Assembly: GCA_963795335.1 (NCBI GenBank)
Contig: CAWCHI010000001.1
Coordinates: 558,001 to 622,000 of the forward strand
Direction of reading: 5' to 3'
DNA length: 64,000 bases
Source of the DNA: Trebonia sp963795335
Lineage (GTDB): Bacteria > Actinomycetota > Actinomycetes > Streptosporangiales > Streptosporangiaceae
Shown: positions 34,658 to 44,599 of the stretch, piece after piece
How positions within the stretch are numbered: the stretch's first letter is position 1
Layout: each line of letters begins with the position of its first letter
The notes under the pieces: generated by a model
The model's database searches: none
Told to the model about the DNA's origin: nothing
Seen by the model: the letters and a program-made list of their open reading frames with translations, nothing else
Program-made: the position numbers and the translations under genes

Positions 34658-34658
<1 letters not shown>
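33973..34658 (+). CDS. Gluconate 2-dehydrogenase subunit 3-like protein, frameshifted
   Basis: A protein of about 228 residues that resembles the small subunit 3 of membrane-bound gluconate/sugar dehydrogenases, partner of a GMC flavoprotein. Support comes from FFTPAEEATATALCDRLLG, an LIQAVQDLGAKDWHGLNAAHVWSLWTRYACTAFYAHPSAWNEIGFPGPAYPRGY region and the adjacent GMC gene. At least four frame breaks occur (about 34330, 34372, 34402, 34585). In the correct frames the gaps read GYLDEDAQ, FAQAAAEDQRA and EPFEVRDARPSRDPVPGKDD. The stop (34656-34658) overlaps the next ATG. In known systems this subunit helps export the flavoprotein, but I see no Tat motif here. Confidence 0.7.
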
Positions 34659-36291
<1,633 letters not shown>

Positions 36292-36299
<8 letters not shown>

Positions 36300-38085
36300 G
36301 CCCACTGTCGCCGACTACCTGCTCGAGCGCCTGCGCGCCTGGGACGTGACCAAGGTCTTCGCCTTCCCCGGAGACGGCATCAACGGCATCCTCGCCGCCT
36401 GGGGACGGGCCGACAACAACCCGATGTTCATCCAGGCCCGGCACGAGGAGATGGCCGCCTTCGAGGCGGTCGGGTACGCCAAGTTCACCGGCCACTTCGG
36501 CGTCTGCATGGCGACCTCCGGGCCGGGCGCGATCCACCTGCTCAACGGGCTGTACGACGCCAAGCTGGACCACGTCCCGGTCGTCGCCATCGTCGGGCAG
36601 ACCAGCCGCTCCGCCATGGGCGGCTCCTACCAGCAGGAAGTCGACCTGCTGAGCCTGTTCAAGGACGTCGCCAGCGAGTACGTGCAGATGGTGACCGTCC
36701 CCGAGCAGCTGCCGGGCGTCCTCGACCGGGCGATCCGGGTGGCGCTGGCCGAGCGGGCCCCGACCGCCATCATCATCCCCTCCGACGTGCAGGAGCTGGA
36801 GTACTCGGCGCCGACGCACGCGTTCAAGATGGTGCCGTCCAGCCTCGGGATCGACTGGCCCACGCCGTCGCCGGACGGCGACGCGATCGCCCGCGCGGCC
36901 GAGATCCTCAACGCCGGGAGCAAGGTCGCGATCCTGGCCGGCCAGGGTGCCCGCGGCGCCCGGGCCGAGCTGGAGCAGGTGGCCGAGCTCCTCGGCGCCG
37001 GGGTGGCCAAGCCGCTGCTGGGCAAGGACGTGCTGTCGGACGAGCTGCCCTACGTCACCGGCTCGATCGGCCTGCTCGGCACCCGGCCCAGCTACGAGCT
37101 GATGATGAACTGCGACACCCTGCTGACCGTCGGGTCCAGCTTCCCCTACACCCAGTTCCTGCCCGCCTTCGACCAGGCCCGCGCGGTGCAGATCGACATC
37201 GACGGCAAGTACATCGGGATGCGCTACCCCTACGAGCTCAACCTGGTCGGTGACGCCCGCGCCACCTTGCAGGCGCTGATCCCGCTGCTGCGGCGCAAGG
37301 AGGACCGCTCCTGGCGGGAAGACATCGAGGCCAAGGTGAGCCGGTGGTGGGAGACGATGGAGCGCGAAGCCATGGTCGAGGCCGACCCGGTCAACCCGAT
37401 GCGGCTGTTCCACGAGCTGTCGACCCGGCTGCCCGCCGACGCGATCGTCGCGGCCGACTCCGGCTCCTCCGCCAACTGGTACGCGCGCCAGCTCAAGTTC
37501 CGCGGCGAGGTGCGCGGCTCGCTGTCGGGCAACCTGGCCACGATGGGACCGGGGGTGCCCTACGGGATCGGCGCCAAGTTCGGCCACCCGGACCGCCCGG
37601 TCATCGTGTTCGCGGGCGACGGCGCCATGCAGATGAACGGGCTGGCCGAGCTGATCACGGTCAAGCACTACTGGGAGCAGTGGAGCGACCCCCGGCTGAT
37701 CGTCGCCGTCCTCCACAATGACGACCTCAACCAGGTCACCTGGGAAATGCGGGCGATGGAGGGGGCGCCGAAGTTCACCGAGTCGCAGGTGCTGCCGGAC
37801 GTCGACTATGCCGCCTTCGCCACCAGCCTCGGGCTGCTCGGCCTCCACGTCGACAAGCCCGACGACGTCGGCCCGGCCTGGGACCGGGCCCTGGCGTCCG
37901 ACCGGCCGGTGCTGCTCGACGTCCGGACCGACCCGAGCGTCCCCCCGATCCCCCCGCACGCGACGTTCGAGCAGGCCAAGGACACCGCCAAGGCCATCCT
38001 GGGCGGCGACCCGAACGCGCGCAGCCTGGTGATCGAGGGCATCAAGACCAAGGTGCAGGAGTTCCTGCCCGGTTCCCGCGACTAG
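36292..38085 (+). CDS. Thiamine-pyrophosphate enzyme, pyruvate oxidase/acetolactate-synthase-like
   Basis: A 597-residue TPP enzyme with an intact frame. The N-terminal Pyr domain has VFAFPGDGINGI and the TPP-activating Glu in ARHEEMAAFEAVGYAKFTG. The middle domain has AGQGARGARAELEQVAELLGA. The C-terminal PP domain carries GDGAMQMNGLAELITVKHYW and LHNDDLNQVTWEMR for Mg and diphosphate. Closest in layout are the PoxB-like pyruvate oxidases that decarboxylate 2-oxo acids and pass electrons to FAD and quinone. The exact substrate is uncertain. It overlaps the GMC gene by eight bases, which suggests that the sugar-acid oxidation products feed a 2-oxo acid step. Confidence 0.85.
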
Positions 38086-38096
38086 GGCGCGGCAGC

Positions 38097-39200
38097 ATGG
38101 GCGATTTCACGATCGAGTCGGTCGACGCGGCCGTCTACACCGTGCCGACCGACGCGCCCGAGGGCGACGGCACGCTCACCTGGGACTCCACCGTGATGAC
38201 GGTGGTCCAGGTCCGCGCGGGCGGCGTGTGCGGGACCGGCTGGACCTACGGCTCGGCCGCCTGCGCCGCCATCGTCACCGGCAAGCTGGCCGCGATCGTC
38301 CGCGGCCGGGACCCGATGGACACCGGCGGGGCGTTCGAGTCCATGGTCCGGGCGGTCCGCAACGACGGCCGCCCCGGCGCCGTCGGCTACGCCATCTCCG
38401 CCGTCGACGTCGCCCTGTGGGACCTGAAGGCCAGGCTGCTCGGGGTGTCCCTGCCCCGGCTGCTTGGCGCGGTGCGGACCGAGGTCCCGGTCTACGGCAG
38501 CGGCGGGTTCACCACCTACGACGAGCGCCAGCTGCACGACCAGCTGGCCGGCTGGGCCCTGGAGCAGCGCATCCCCCGGGTGAAGATCAAGGTGGGCGAG
38601 TCGTGGGGCACAGCGGCCGGGCGCGACCTCGACCGCATGGCCCAGGCGCGCAAGGTCATCGGCCCCGAGACCGAGCTGTTCATCGACGCCAACGGCGGCT
38701 ACGGCCGCAAGCAGGCGGTCCGGGTCATGGCGGCCGCGGCCGACCTGGACGTGCGCTGGCTCGAGGAGCCGGTGTCGTCCGACGACCTGGACGGGCTGCG
38801 CGAGGTCAGGAACGCCGTCGCGGCCGACGTGACCGCGGGCGAGTACGGCTATGACCTGACCTACTTCCGCCGGATGTGCGCCGCCGGGGCGGTCGACTGC
38901 CTGCAGGCCGACGTTTCCCGCTGCGGCGGCATCACCGAGTGGCTGCGCGCGGCGGCCGTCGCCGCCTCCTACGGCCTGCAGATTTCCGGGCACTGCGCCC
39001 CCCACCTGCACGCCGCGGTGGCGACCGCGGTCCCCAACCTGCGGCACCTGGAGTGGTTTCACGACCATGTGCGCATCGAGGGCATGTTCTTCGACGGTGC
39101 CCTCGACCCGTCGGGCGGAACCGTGCGGCCCGACCCGGACGCCCCGGGGCTGGGGCTCACCTGGCGTGCCGCGGACGCCGAACGCTACCGGACCGGGTGA
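38097..39200 (+). CDS. Enolase-superfamily enzyme, mandelate racemase/muconate lactonizing type
   Basis: A 367-residue sugar-acid dehydratase or racemase candidate. The capping domain is followed by a barrel with the Lys motif RVKIKVGE, the three metal acids in FIDANGGY, RWLEEPV and TAGEYGYD, and a C-terminal HCAPHLHAAV with the catalytic His region. Single-Lys KxK plus His is typical of acid-sugar dehydratases, but the substrate is not predictable from motifs alone. It starts 12 nt after the TPP enzyme, in a cluster of sugar oxidation genes. Its stop overlaps the next start by four bases. Confidence 0.85.
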   Translation: MGDFTIESVDAAVYTVPTDAPEGDGTLTWDSTVMTVVQVRAGGVCGTGWTYGSAACAAIVTGKLAAIVRGRDPMDTGGAFESMVRAVRNDGRPGAVGYAISAVDVALWDLKARLLGVSLPRLLGAVRTEVPVYGSGGFTTYDERQLHDQLAGWALEQRIPRVKIKVGESWGTAAGRDLDRMAQARKVIGPETELFIDANGGYGRKQAVRVMAAAADLDVRWLEEPVSSDDLDGLREVRNAVAADVTAGEYGYDLTYFRRMCAAGAVDCLQADVSRCGGITEWLRAAAVAASYGLQISGHCAPHLHAAVATAVPNLRHLEWFHDHVRIEGMFFDGALDPSGGTVRPDPDAPGLGLTWRAADAERYRTG

Positions 39201-39551
39201 GCCCGGCGGGCACACCGACGGCCCCTCACGACGGCCCGGTGGCGGGTTCGCTGCGGATCTCCGTGTCCAGCCGGCGACCGCGGTCCGGTCATTCACCTGT
39301 CCGGCGAGGCCGACGTGCTCAGTGCGCCGCAACTGACGGCCGCGCTGACGGCGCAGGCCGGCACCGGGGCCAGCCACGTGACGGTCGACTTGTCCCGCCT
39401 CTGGTTCGCTGACTCGGCGTCGTTCCGGGCGCTTATCGTCGCCAGCCGCGCCCTGCGTAAACGCGGCGGGTCGCTGCTGCTGGTCAGCCCCCAGCCGGCG
39501 GTGGCCCGGGTGATCGCCCTGCTCGGCCTGGACCCGATGCTGGGCGCTTAG
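39197..39551 (+). CDS. STAS-domain protein (anti-sigma-factor-antagonist-like), one frameshift
   Basis: A protein of about 117 residues. The C-terminal part (SAPQLTAALTAQ, VTVDLSRLWFADSASFRALIVASRALRKRGGSLLLVSP, VARVIALLGLD) is a typical STAS fold with a Ser-Ala-Ser site where SpoIIAA-like proteins are phosphorylated. The N-terminal strands (LRISVSS, then VIHLSGEADVL) are split by a shift near 39271. The GTG start overlaps the previous stop. Such proteins bind anti-sigma kinases, and no kinase gene is adjacent. A SpoIIE-type phosphatase lies 2 kb away. Confidence 0.72.
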
Positions 39552-39719
39552 GGCGACCGCTCGGCCGCGAGCTCGCGGCGTACCCCGTCGGCCGGCGCGC
39601 TCCGGCCCGCGTCGGTGGCGTGCAGCCCAGATCGCCCGGAAGCAGGGCCGCGTCGCCTACATCGGGGCCTCTAGCACACGGCGGGTCGCCAGTTGGCGAG
39701 CCCCGCAGGCCAGATGACC

Positions 39720-39735
39720 GGTGACACACGTCACA
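39720..39735. promoter_or_regulatory. CRP/FNR-like palindrome
   Basis: GGTGACACACGTCACA matches the TGTGA-N6-TCACA consensus of CRP-type regulators with one mismatch. It also forms the inverted repeat GTGAC-ACAC-GTCAC. It lies about 320 bp before the MFS gene and 170 bp after the STAS gene. A cAMP-receptor-type regulator gene is not in the window. Confidence 0.4.
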
Positions 39736-39989
39736 AGATGTCTTAGCGTGTTGCCACCCAGGTAAGCCGCCGGTCAATAATTTCACCCGCGCGCCCTCGC
39801 CCCGGAAATACTTCTCGGGCCTTTGCTAATGGCCGGCCGGGGTAATCGAGCCAAGCGCAAGATTGGCCTCGGACACCGGCCGAGGCACGCTTCTGCCGTG
39901 CGTTTGCGCAGCTAGGAGGGCATCCGGGGGTGGCTGCCGGAAACTACTGGCCGGCTGGAATTCACGCCCTGGATGTCTGGAAAAGGGTG

Positions 39990-40020
39990 TTGACAGCTGG
40001 CGCTTTCTGACGCATAGGTA
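39990..40020 (+). promoter_or_regulatory. Candidate promoter of the MFS transporter
   Basis: A perfect TTGACA at 39990 is followed 19 bp later by TAGGTA (40015), or CATAGG at 17 bp. The 5' leader to the ATG would be short (about 30 nt) and contains the ribosome site GGAGGAG. Confidence 0.4.
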
Positions 40021-40055
40021 GATAAAGACGTCGGAATCGGAGGAGCACGGAGTAC

Positions 40056-41453
40056 ATGGCGACCACAGACACGACCACGGGCGAACCAGTAGTTGGCTCC
40101 AGCTTTTGGAGTTACCTGCGGAACCCAGATGTCGACTACTTTCCCCGGAACAAGCTCCGGTGGTGGCTGCTCAGCCTGATCATCCTGGCCTGGACCGTCC
40201 AGAACTTCGAAGCGTTCAAGGCGGGCCCGGTCCTGCCGTACATCTTCACCGACTTCCACACCAACCTGACGGTGTGGGGCTACCTGTCGGCCGGGGCCGG
40301 GGTCGCGACCGCGGCCGGCGGCCTGTGGATGGGCATCTGGGCGGACAAGATCGGGCGGCGGCCGATCATCGTCTGGCCCGTGCTCGGGTACGGGATCATC
40401 ATGGTCATCGGGGCGATCGCGCCCAACCTCGGCATCTTCGCGCTGACGCTGTTCCTGGGCGCGCTGGTGGTGGCCGGGATGTCGCCCGCGGTCACCGCCG
40501 CCTGCCGCGACCTGTCCCCGCAGAGCGGGCGGGCGACCACCTTCGGCTGGCTGGGGTTCGCCTACACGATCGGCGCACTGCTGTCGACGTGGGTCGCCCA
40601 CTTCACCATCCCGATCTGGCCTGGCTTCCGGGCCCAGTACTGGATCGGCGCGGTCATGGCCGGCGTCGTGCTGATCATCCTGCTGATCTTCTACCGCGAC
40701 CTGTCCCCGCGCATCCGCGGGCAGATCCTGCGCGACCAGGCCGAGGCCATGCAGGCGCAGGCGCACGACCTCGGGTACTCCTCGCTGGAGGAGGCGAACA
40801 AGACCGGCAACCTCGTCTTCCGCGACTGGCGGATGTGGGTCCTCAACGGCGTGGTCATCTTCTGGGGTGTCGCCTACGTGACCGTCGGCGCGTACGTGCC
40901 GCTGTACATCGTGGAGTACGACGGCATCAGCACGGCCAGCTCGGCCGGGCTGGCCTCGATGTTCTGGCTCACCTTCACCGTGGCCCTGCTGTTCTCCGGC
41001 TGGATGTGCGACAAGCTGCACGTCCGCAAGATCGTCGGGACCATCGGCGGGGCCGCCACCGGGGTGATGTTCCTCGTCATCGCGTTCCTGCCGAAGACCC
41101 ACTCCATCGGCGAGCTGAGCATCATCTGGGCCCTCACCGGCATCTGCGCGGGCTTCATCTACCCGGCTTACACCGCCCTGATCTCGGAGAACGCCGAGGC
41201 GATCAGCCCGTTCGGCGTCAGCCGGGCCTTCTCCCTGCAGATGCCCCTCGGCCTGGCGGCCACCTTGTTCCTGAACCTGGGGCTGCCGCACGTGGTCGGC
41301 AACGGGTCGGGCTGGCCGACCTGGATGATCATCTCCGCCGTCTGCTGCCTGCTGATTGGCAGCAGTATCGCCATCGGCGGTGTCGGCCCGTGGCTGTCGC
41401 CCTACCGCAAGAGCAAGAGGCTGACGGCCGGCGGTCCCCCGGCCGGCGCCTGA
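40056..41453 (+). CDS. MFS transporter, sugar/organic-acid type
   Basis: A 465-residue carrier with 12 helices. The MFS signature WADKIGRRPIIVWP follows helix 2, and a conserved Arg region FSGWMCDKLHVRKIVG marks the second half. The N-terminal 45 residues are polar (NPDVDYFPRNKLRWW). Helix 1 contains QNFEAFKAGPVLPYI, where a substrate-binding acidic residue is expected in organic-anion carriers. The ATG follows GGAGGAG. Position beside the sugar-acid oxidation genes suggests uptake of a related acid, which is inference. It ends at a strong hairpin terminator. Confidence 0.85.
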   Translation: MATTDTTTGEPVVGSSFWSYLRNPDVDYFPRNKLRWWLLSLIILAWTVQNFEAFKAGPVLPYIFTDFHTNLTVWGYLSAGAGVATAAGGLWMGIWADKIGRRPIIVWPVLGYGIIMVIGAIAPNLGIFALTLFLGALVVAGMSPAVTAACRDLSPQSGRATTFGWLGFAYTIGALLSTWVAHFTIPIWPGFRAQYWIGAVMAGVVLIILLIFYRDLSPRIRGQILRDQAEAMQAQAHDLGYSSLEEANKTGNLVFRDWRMWVLNGVVIFWGVAYVTVGAYVPLYIVEYDGISTASSAGLASMFWLTFTVALLFSGWMCDKLHVRKIVGTIGGAATGVMFLVIAFLPKTHSIGELSIIWALTGICAGFIYPAYTALISENAEAISPFGVSRAFSLQMPLGLAATLFLNLGLPHVVGNGSGWPTWMIISAVCCLLIGSSIAIGGVGPWLSPYRKSKRLTAGGPPAGA

Positions 41454-41466
41454 AGCCCCCCGCCTG

Positions 41467-41509
41467 ACCGCCGCCCCGCTCCCGGCCCTGCCGGGAGCGG
41501 GGCGGCGGT
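41467..41509. terminator. Bidirectional terminator, 19-bp perfect stem
   Basis: Positions 41467-41485 and 41491-41509 are perfect inverted repeats (arms beginning ACCGCCGCCCCGCTC) with a 5-nt loop CCCTG. It lies between the convergent MFS and SpoIIE-phosphatase genes, 14 and 17 nt from their stops, so it can end both transcripts. Confidence 0.85.
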
Positions 41510-41525
41510 GACGGTCACGGCCGGC

Positions 41526-43271
41526 TCAGGCGAGGAAGGCGGACAGCACGGCGGTGTCGTCATCGCGCCCGGCCTCCGGCTGCGACTGGTCGGTCAGGGC
41601 CTGGCACAGGCCGGCCGGGTCACCCGTGGTCGCCGCCGCCAGCGCCGCGCTGAGCCGGGCAAACCCGGCGTCGATAGTTTCGTGGCGCCGTTCCACGAGC
41701 CCGTCGGTGAACAGCACCAGGCAGCTGCCAGCCAGGAAGCGGACGGTCCGCTCGGGACGGCCCGTCACCCCGAAGCCGAGGATCGGCCCCCGCGCCTCGT
41801 CCAGCACCGTGACGGACCGGTCGGGAGCGCGCAGCAGCAGGGGCGGGTGCCCGGCGAGGGAATACCGGAGCGTCCTTTCGGCCGGGTCGATCACGACGAT
41901 GGCGGCTGTCACCGACAGCATGTCCGCTATCCCCGCGGTGAACTGGTCCAGGGCGTCGAGCAGGGCGGCCGGCCCGTGGGCCGGGCCGAGGGCGCGGGCC
42001 GCGCTCCGCACCTGACCCATGGTGATCGCGGCATCGAGCCCGTGCCCGGCGACATCGCCCACGATCAGCAGCATCTGGCCGCTGGGCAGGAGCATGGCGT
42101 CGTACCAGTCACCGCCGATGCCGTACTGCCGCTCGGCCGGCGCGTAGCAGGCGCCCAGGGCCACCCGCGGGTGCACCGGCAAGGTCTTCGGGAGCAGGCT
42201 GCGCTGGACCGACATCACCAGGTCGCGGTCGGCGTCGTGCCGGATCGCACGGCTGAGCGCATCGGCCACGGCAGCTCCCAGCGCACCAAGAATGAGCTGG
42301 TCACGGCCATCGTCGAGCGGATGCGGCCGGGGGAAGGCCAGCGTCAGGACCCCGAGGGTGCTTGTCCCGCGGCGCAGTGGCAGCGCAATCCAGGCCTGGT
42401 CGCCGGGGCGGGCGAGCAGGTCGCTGGCGTCCGGGAAACGGGCCGCGAGGTCTTCCCGGGCCGGCAGGTAGACCGGAGCGGACGTCGCGACCGCTGCCCC
42501 CGACGGCGACGGCAGCGGACGGGCCACCGCCTCCCATTCGGCCCGGACCGGGCCGGGCCGCCCGATTGCTTCCAGCATCGTCACGGACCCGGGGTGGTGC
42601 TGGCCGGGCAGGGCCAGCCAGGCCGCGGACGCGCCGAAGGGCAGGCCCAGGCGGACGACGGCGGCCGTCACCTCCGCCAGCGAGGCGGAGGCGACCAGGG
42701 CGGTCATCGTCTGCTGGAGCTGCTCGGCCCGATCGCGGGACAAGCGCTCGGCCTCCAGCAGCTGCGCCCGCCGGAGCGCGTCCGCCGCAAGCCGGGCCAC
42801 CACCCGGATCTCGTCCTTGTCCGCCGCGGAGAAAGCCTGCGGCTGCCCCCAGCCCACGCCCATGGCACCCACCACGCGGCCGTCCCGGCCCGGCAAGGCG
42901 ATGGATGCCGTCGCCTCCAGGCCGGACGCCACGGTGTCGGCCAGCAGGCCCGGGTAACGGGCCCCGACGTCGGCCAGCGACCCCAGCCAGACTTCCCCGC
43001 CCGATCCCATCACCATGCCCAGCGGGGTGGTGTCATCGAGCGGGATCACCGCGTACCGCTGCGCGACCGACTGGTCCAGGCTGGAGGCGTTGTACAGGAT
43101 CGCGGTGCCCGGCCGCTCCGGGTCCGGGTTCACCATGGCGATGTTGGCGAAGTGGGCCGCCGCCGCCACGGCTCCCGCCTCGGCGATCACCTGGGCCACC
43201 TCGGCCGTCGTCTCCGCCTGGGACAGCGCGCGCACCAGGTGGCCGAGCGGCACCGCCGACGAACGGGTCAC
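41526..43271 (-). CDS. GAF-domain PP2C (SpoIIE-type) serine phosphatase
   Basis: A 581-residue cytosolic phosphatase. Two GAF-like domains (about 1-170 and 190-340) are joined by a helix DEIRVVARLAADALRRAQLLEAERLSRD. The C-terminal PP2C domain (about 360-580) has VMSVQRSLLPKTLP, IGGDWYDAMLLPSGQMLLIVGDVAGHGLDAAITMGQVRSA with the metal Asp residues, LAGHPPLLLRAPD, LVLFTDGLVERR and a final DDDTAVLSAFLA. The start is the GTG at 43271 with GGAG upstream. Such enzymes dephosphorylate anti-sigma antagonists of the STAS type, and one is encoded 2 kb away (39.2 kb). It follows the hydroxy-acid oxidase gene by 14 nt. Confidence 0.88.
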   Translation of the reverse strand: MTRSSAVPLGHLVRALSQAETTAEVAQVIAEAGAVAAAAHFANIAMVNPDPERPGTAILYNASSLDQSVAQRYAVIPLDDTTPLGMVMGSGGEVWLGSLADVGARYPGLLADTVASGLEATASIALPGRDGRVVGAMGVGWGQPQAFSAADKDEIRVVARLAADALRRAQLLEAERLSRDRAEQLQQTMTALVASASLAEVTAAVVRLGLPFGASAAWLALPGQHHPGSVTMLEAIGRPGPVRAEWEAVARPLPSPSGAAVATSAPVYLPAREDLAARFPDASDLLARPGDQAWIALPLRRGTSTLGVLTLAFPRPHPLDDGRDQLILGALGAAVADALSRAIRHDADRDLVMSVQRSLLPKTLPVHPRVALGACYAPAERQYGIGGDWYDAMLLPSGQMLLIVGDVAGHGLDAAITMGQVRSAARALGPAHGPAALLDALDQFTAGIADMLSVTAAIVVIDPAERTLRYSLAGHPPLLLRAPDRSVTVLDEARGPILGFGVTGRPERTVRFLAGSCLVLFTDGLVERRHETIDAGFARLSAALAAATTGDPAGLCQALTDQSQPEAGRDDDTAVLSAFLA

Positions 43272-43285
43272 GACTCCGATCGTAC

Positions 43286-44500
43286 TCAGGCCCGCGCGAC
43301 TGCCTCGCTGGCCGGCTTGCCGTAGCGGTGCGCGACCCAGCCGGGGTCCAGTTCGTGGACCGAGCTGCACCCCATCAGCTGCAGCGACCGCTTGATCTCG
43401 GCCCGCAGCAGCTCGAGCATGTGCGTCACGCCGTCCTCGCCGCCGATCGCGAGCCCCCAGACGTAGGGCCGCCCGATCAGGACCGCCTTGGCCCCCAGGG
43501 CGAGCGCCTTGATAACGTCGCCGCCGCGGCGCACGCCGCCGTCGAGCATGACCTCCATCTGGGCCCCGACGGCGGCCACGATCTCCGGCAGCACGTCGAT
43601 CGTCGCGGGCGCGCCCTCGAGCTGCCGCCCGCCGTGGTTGGAGATGATCACGCCGTCGCAGCCGAGGTCGAGTGCCTTGCGGCAGTCCTCGGCGGTCAGC
43701 ACGCCCTTGACGATGACCGGGCCGTCGAAGTTCTCCCGGATCCACACCACGTCTTCCCACGAAGGGGAGTTCGACTGGCGCCGGGCCATGTCCGTGAGCT
43801 GCAGCGGCACCCCGTCGGCGGCCAGGCGGGCGGTGTTAGCGAGGGAGAACGGCATGCCGTCGCGGACGTAGCGCGCGACCCAGAACGGGCGCGGCGCGAG
43901 CTGCGGGCCCACCTTGATCGCGTTGGCCGCGCTGACCCGCATCGAGTAACTGAAGCCGTTGCGGTAGTCCCGTTCGCGCTTGGACGGCACCTGCGTGTCG
44001 AGGGTCGCGACGATGGCCTTGTAGCCGGCCTCCGTGGCCCGGTTGACAATGCTCTCCATCGCGGGCCGGCCGTGGAAGCGGTAAAGCTGGAACCAGTGGC
44101 GGCCTGGGGTCGTCTCGGCGATCTCCTCCAGCGAGTACTGCGAGGCGGAGCTGGCGACGTGGATCGTGCCCGCCTTGGCGGCGGCCCGGGCCACGCCGAG
44201 GTCTCCCTCCGGGTGCACCAGCCGCATCCCCCCGCACGGGGCGGTCAGCACCGGGAACGAGACGTCCTGGCCGAACAGGGTGGTCGCAAGCTCCGGCTCC
44301 TCCACCCACAGGCCCATCCGCGGGCGGAACGTCAGTTCCCGGAACCCGGCCTCGTTGGCGGCGATCGTCACCTCGTCCTCGGTGCCGCCGTCGACGTACT
44401 CGAAGATGCCGCGGGGCAGCGTCCACTTCGCGTAGCGGCGCGCGTCCTGGTAGTTGAGCACCCGCGCCAACCGGGCCTGCTGGAACCTGTTCAGTGCCAT
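43286..44500 (-). CDS. lldD: FMN-dependent 2-hydroxy-acid oxidase/dehydrogenase (L-lactate dehydrogenase type)
   Basis: A 404-residue flavoenzyme of the lactate/glycolate oxidase family that oxidises an L-2-hydroxy acid to the 2-oxo acid. Landmarks are ARRYAKWTLPRGIFEYVDGGTEDE, FPVLTAPCGGMRL, SSASQYSLEEIAE, WFQLYRFHGRP, IVKGVLTAEDCRKALDLGCDGVIISNHGGRQLEGAPA (active-site His and Arg) and VMLDGGVRRGGDVIKALALGAKAVLIGRPYVWGLA. The ATG at 44500 is preceded by GGAGG, better than the GTG at 44542. Substrate specificity is open, and the symbol is by family only. Context with other acid-oxidising genes fits. Confidence 0.85.
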   Translation of the reverse strand: MALNRFQQARLARVLNYQDARRYAKWTLPRGIFEYVDGGTEDEVTIAANEAGFRELTFRPRMGLWVEEPELATTLFGQDVSFPVLTAPCGGMRLVHPEGDLGVARAAAKAGTIHVASSASQYSLEEIAETTPGRHWFQLYRFHGRPAMESIVNRATEAGYKAIVATLDTQVPSKRERDYRNGFSYSMRVSAANAIKVGPQLAPRPFWVARYVRDGMPFSLANTARLAADGVPLQLTDMARRQSNSPSWEDVVWIRENFDGPVIVKGVLTAEDCRKALDLGCDGVIISNHGGRQLEGAPATIDVLPEIVAAVGAQMEVMLDGGVRRGGDVIKALALGAKAVLIGRPYVWGLAIGGEDGVTHMLELLRAEIKRSLQLMGCSSVHELDPGWVAHRYGKPASEAVARA

Positions 44501-44599
44501 CCGCGAACCTCCAGGATCTACCCCACAGCGGGCTATCGTCACTCTAGATCGCGCTGGCCGAAACCGGAATATGCCGCTCCGGCTCGTAGGTCAGGTGGC

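Larger units (their letters stand above)
39552..40055. other. Intergenic region of about 500 bp upstream of the MFS transporter
   Basis: No coding frame with normal bias was found on either strand. The region holds a CRP-like inverted repeat (39720-39735) and a promoter-like element (39990-40020). It is clearly less GC-rich near 39720-39850 and 39950-40050 than the neighbouring genes. Confidence 0.6.
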
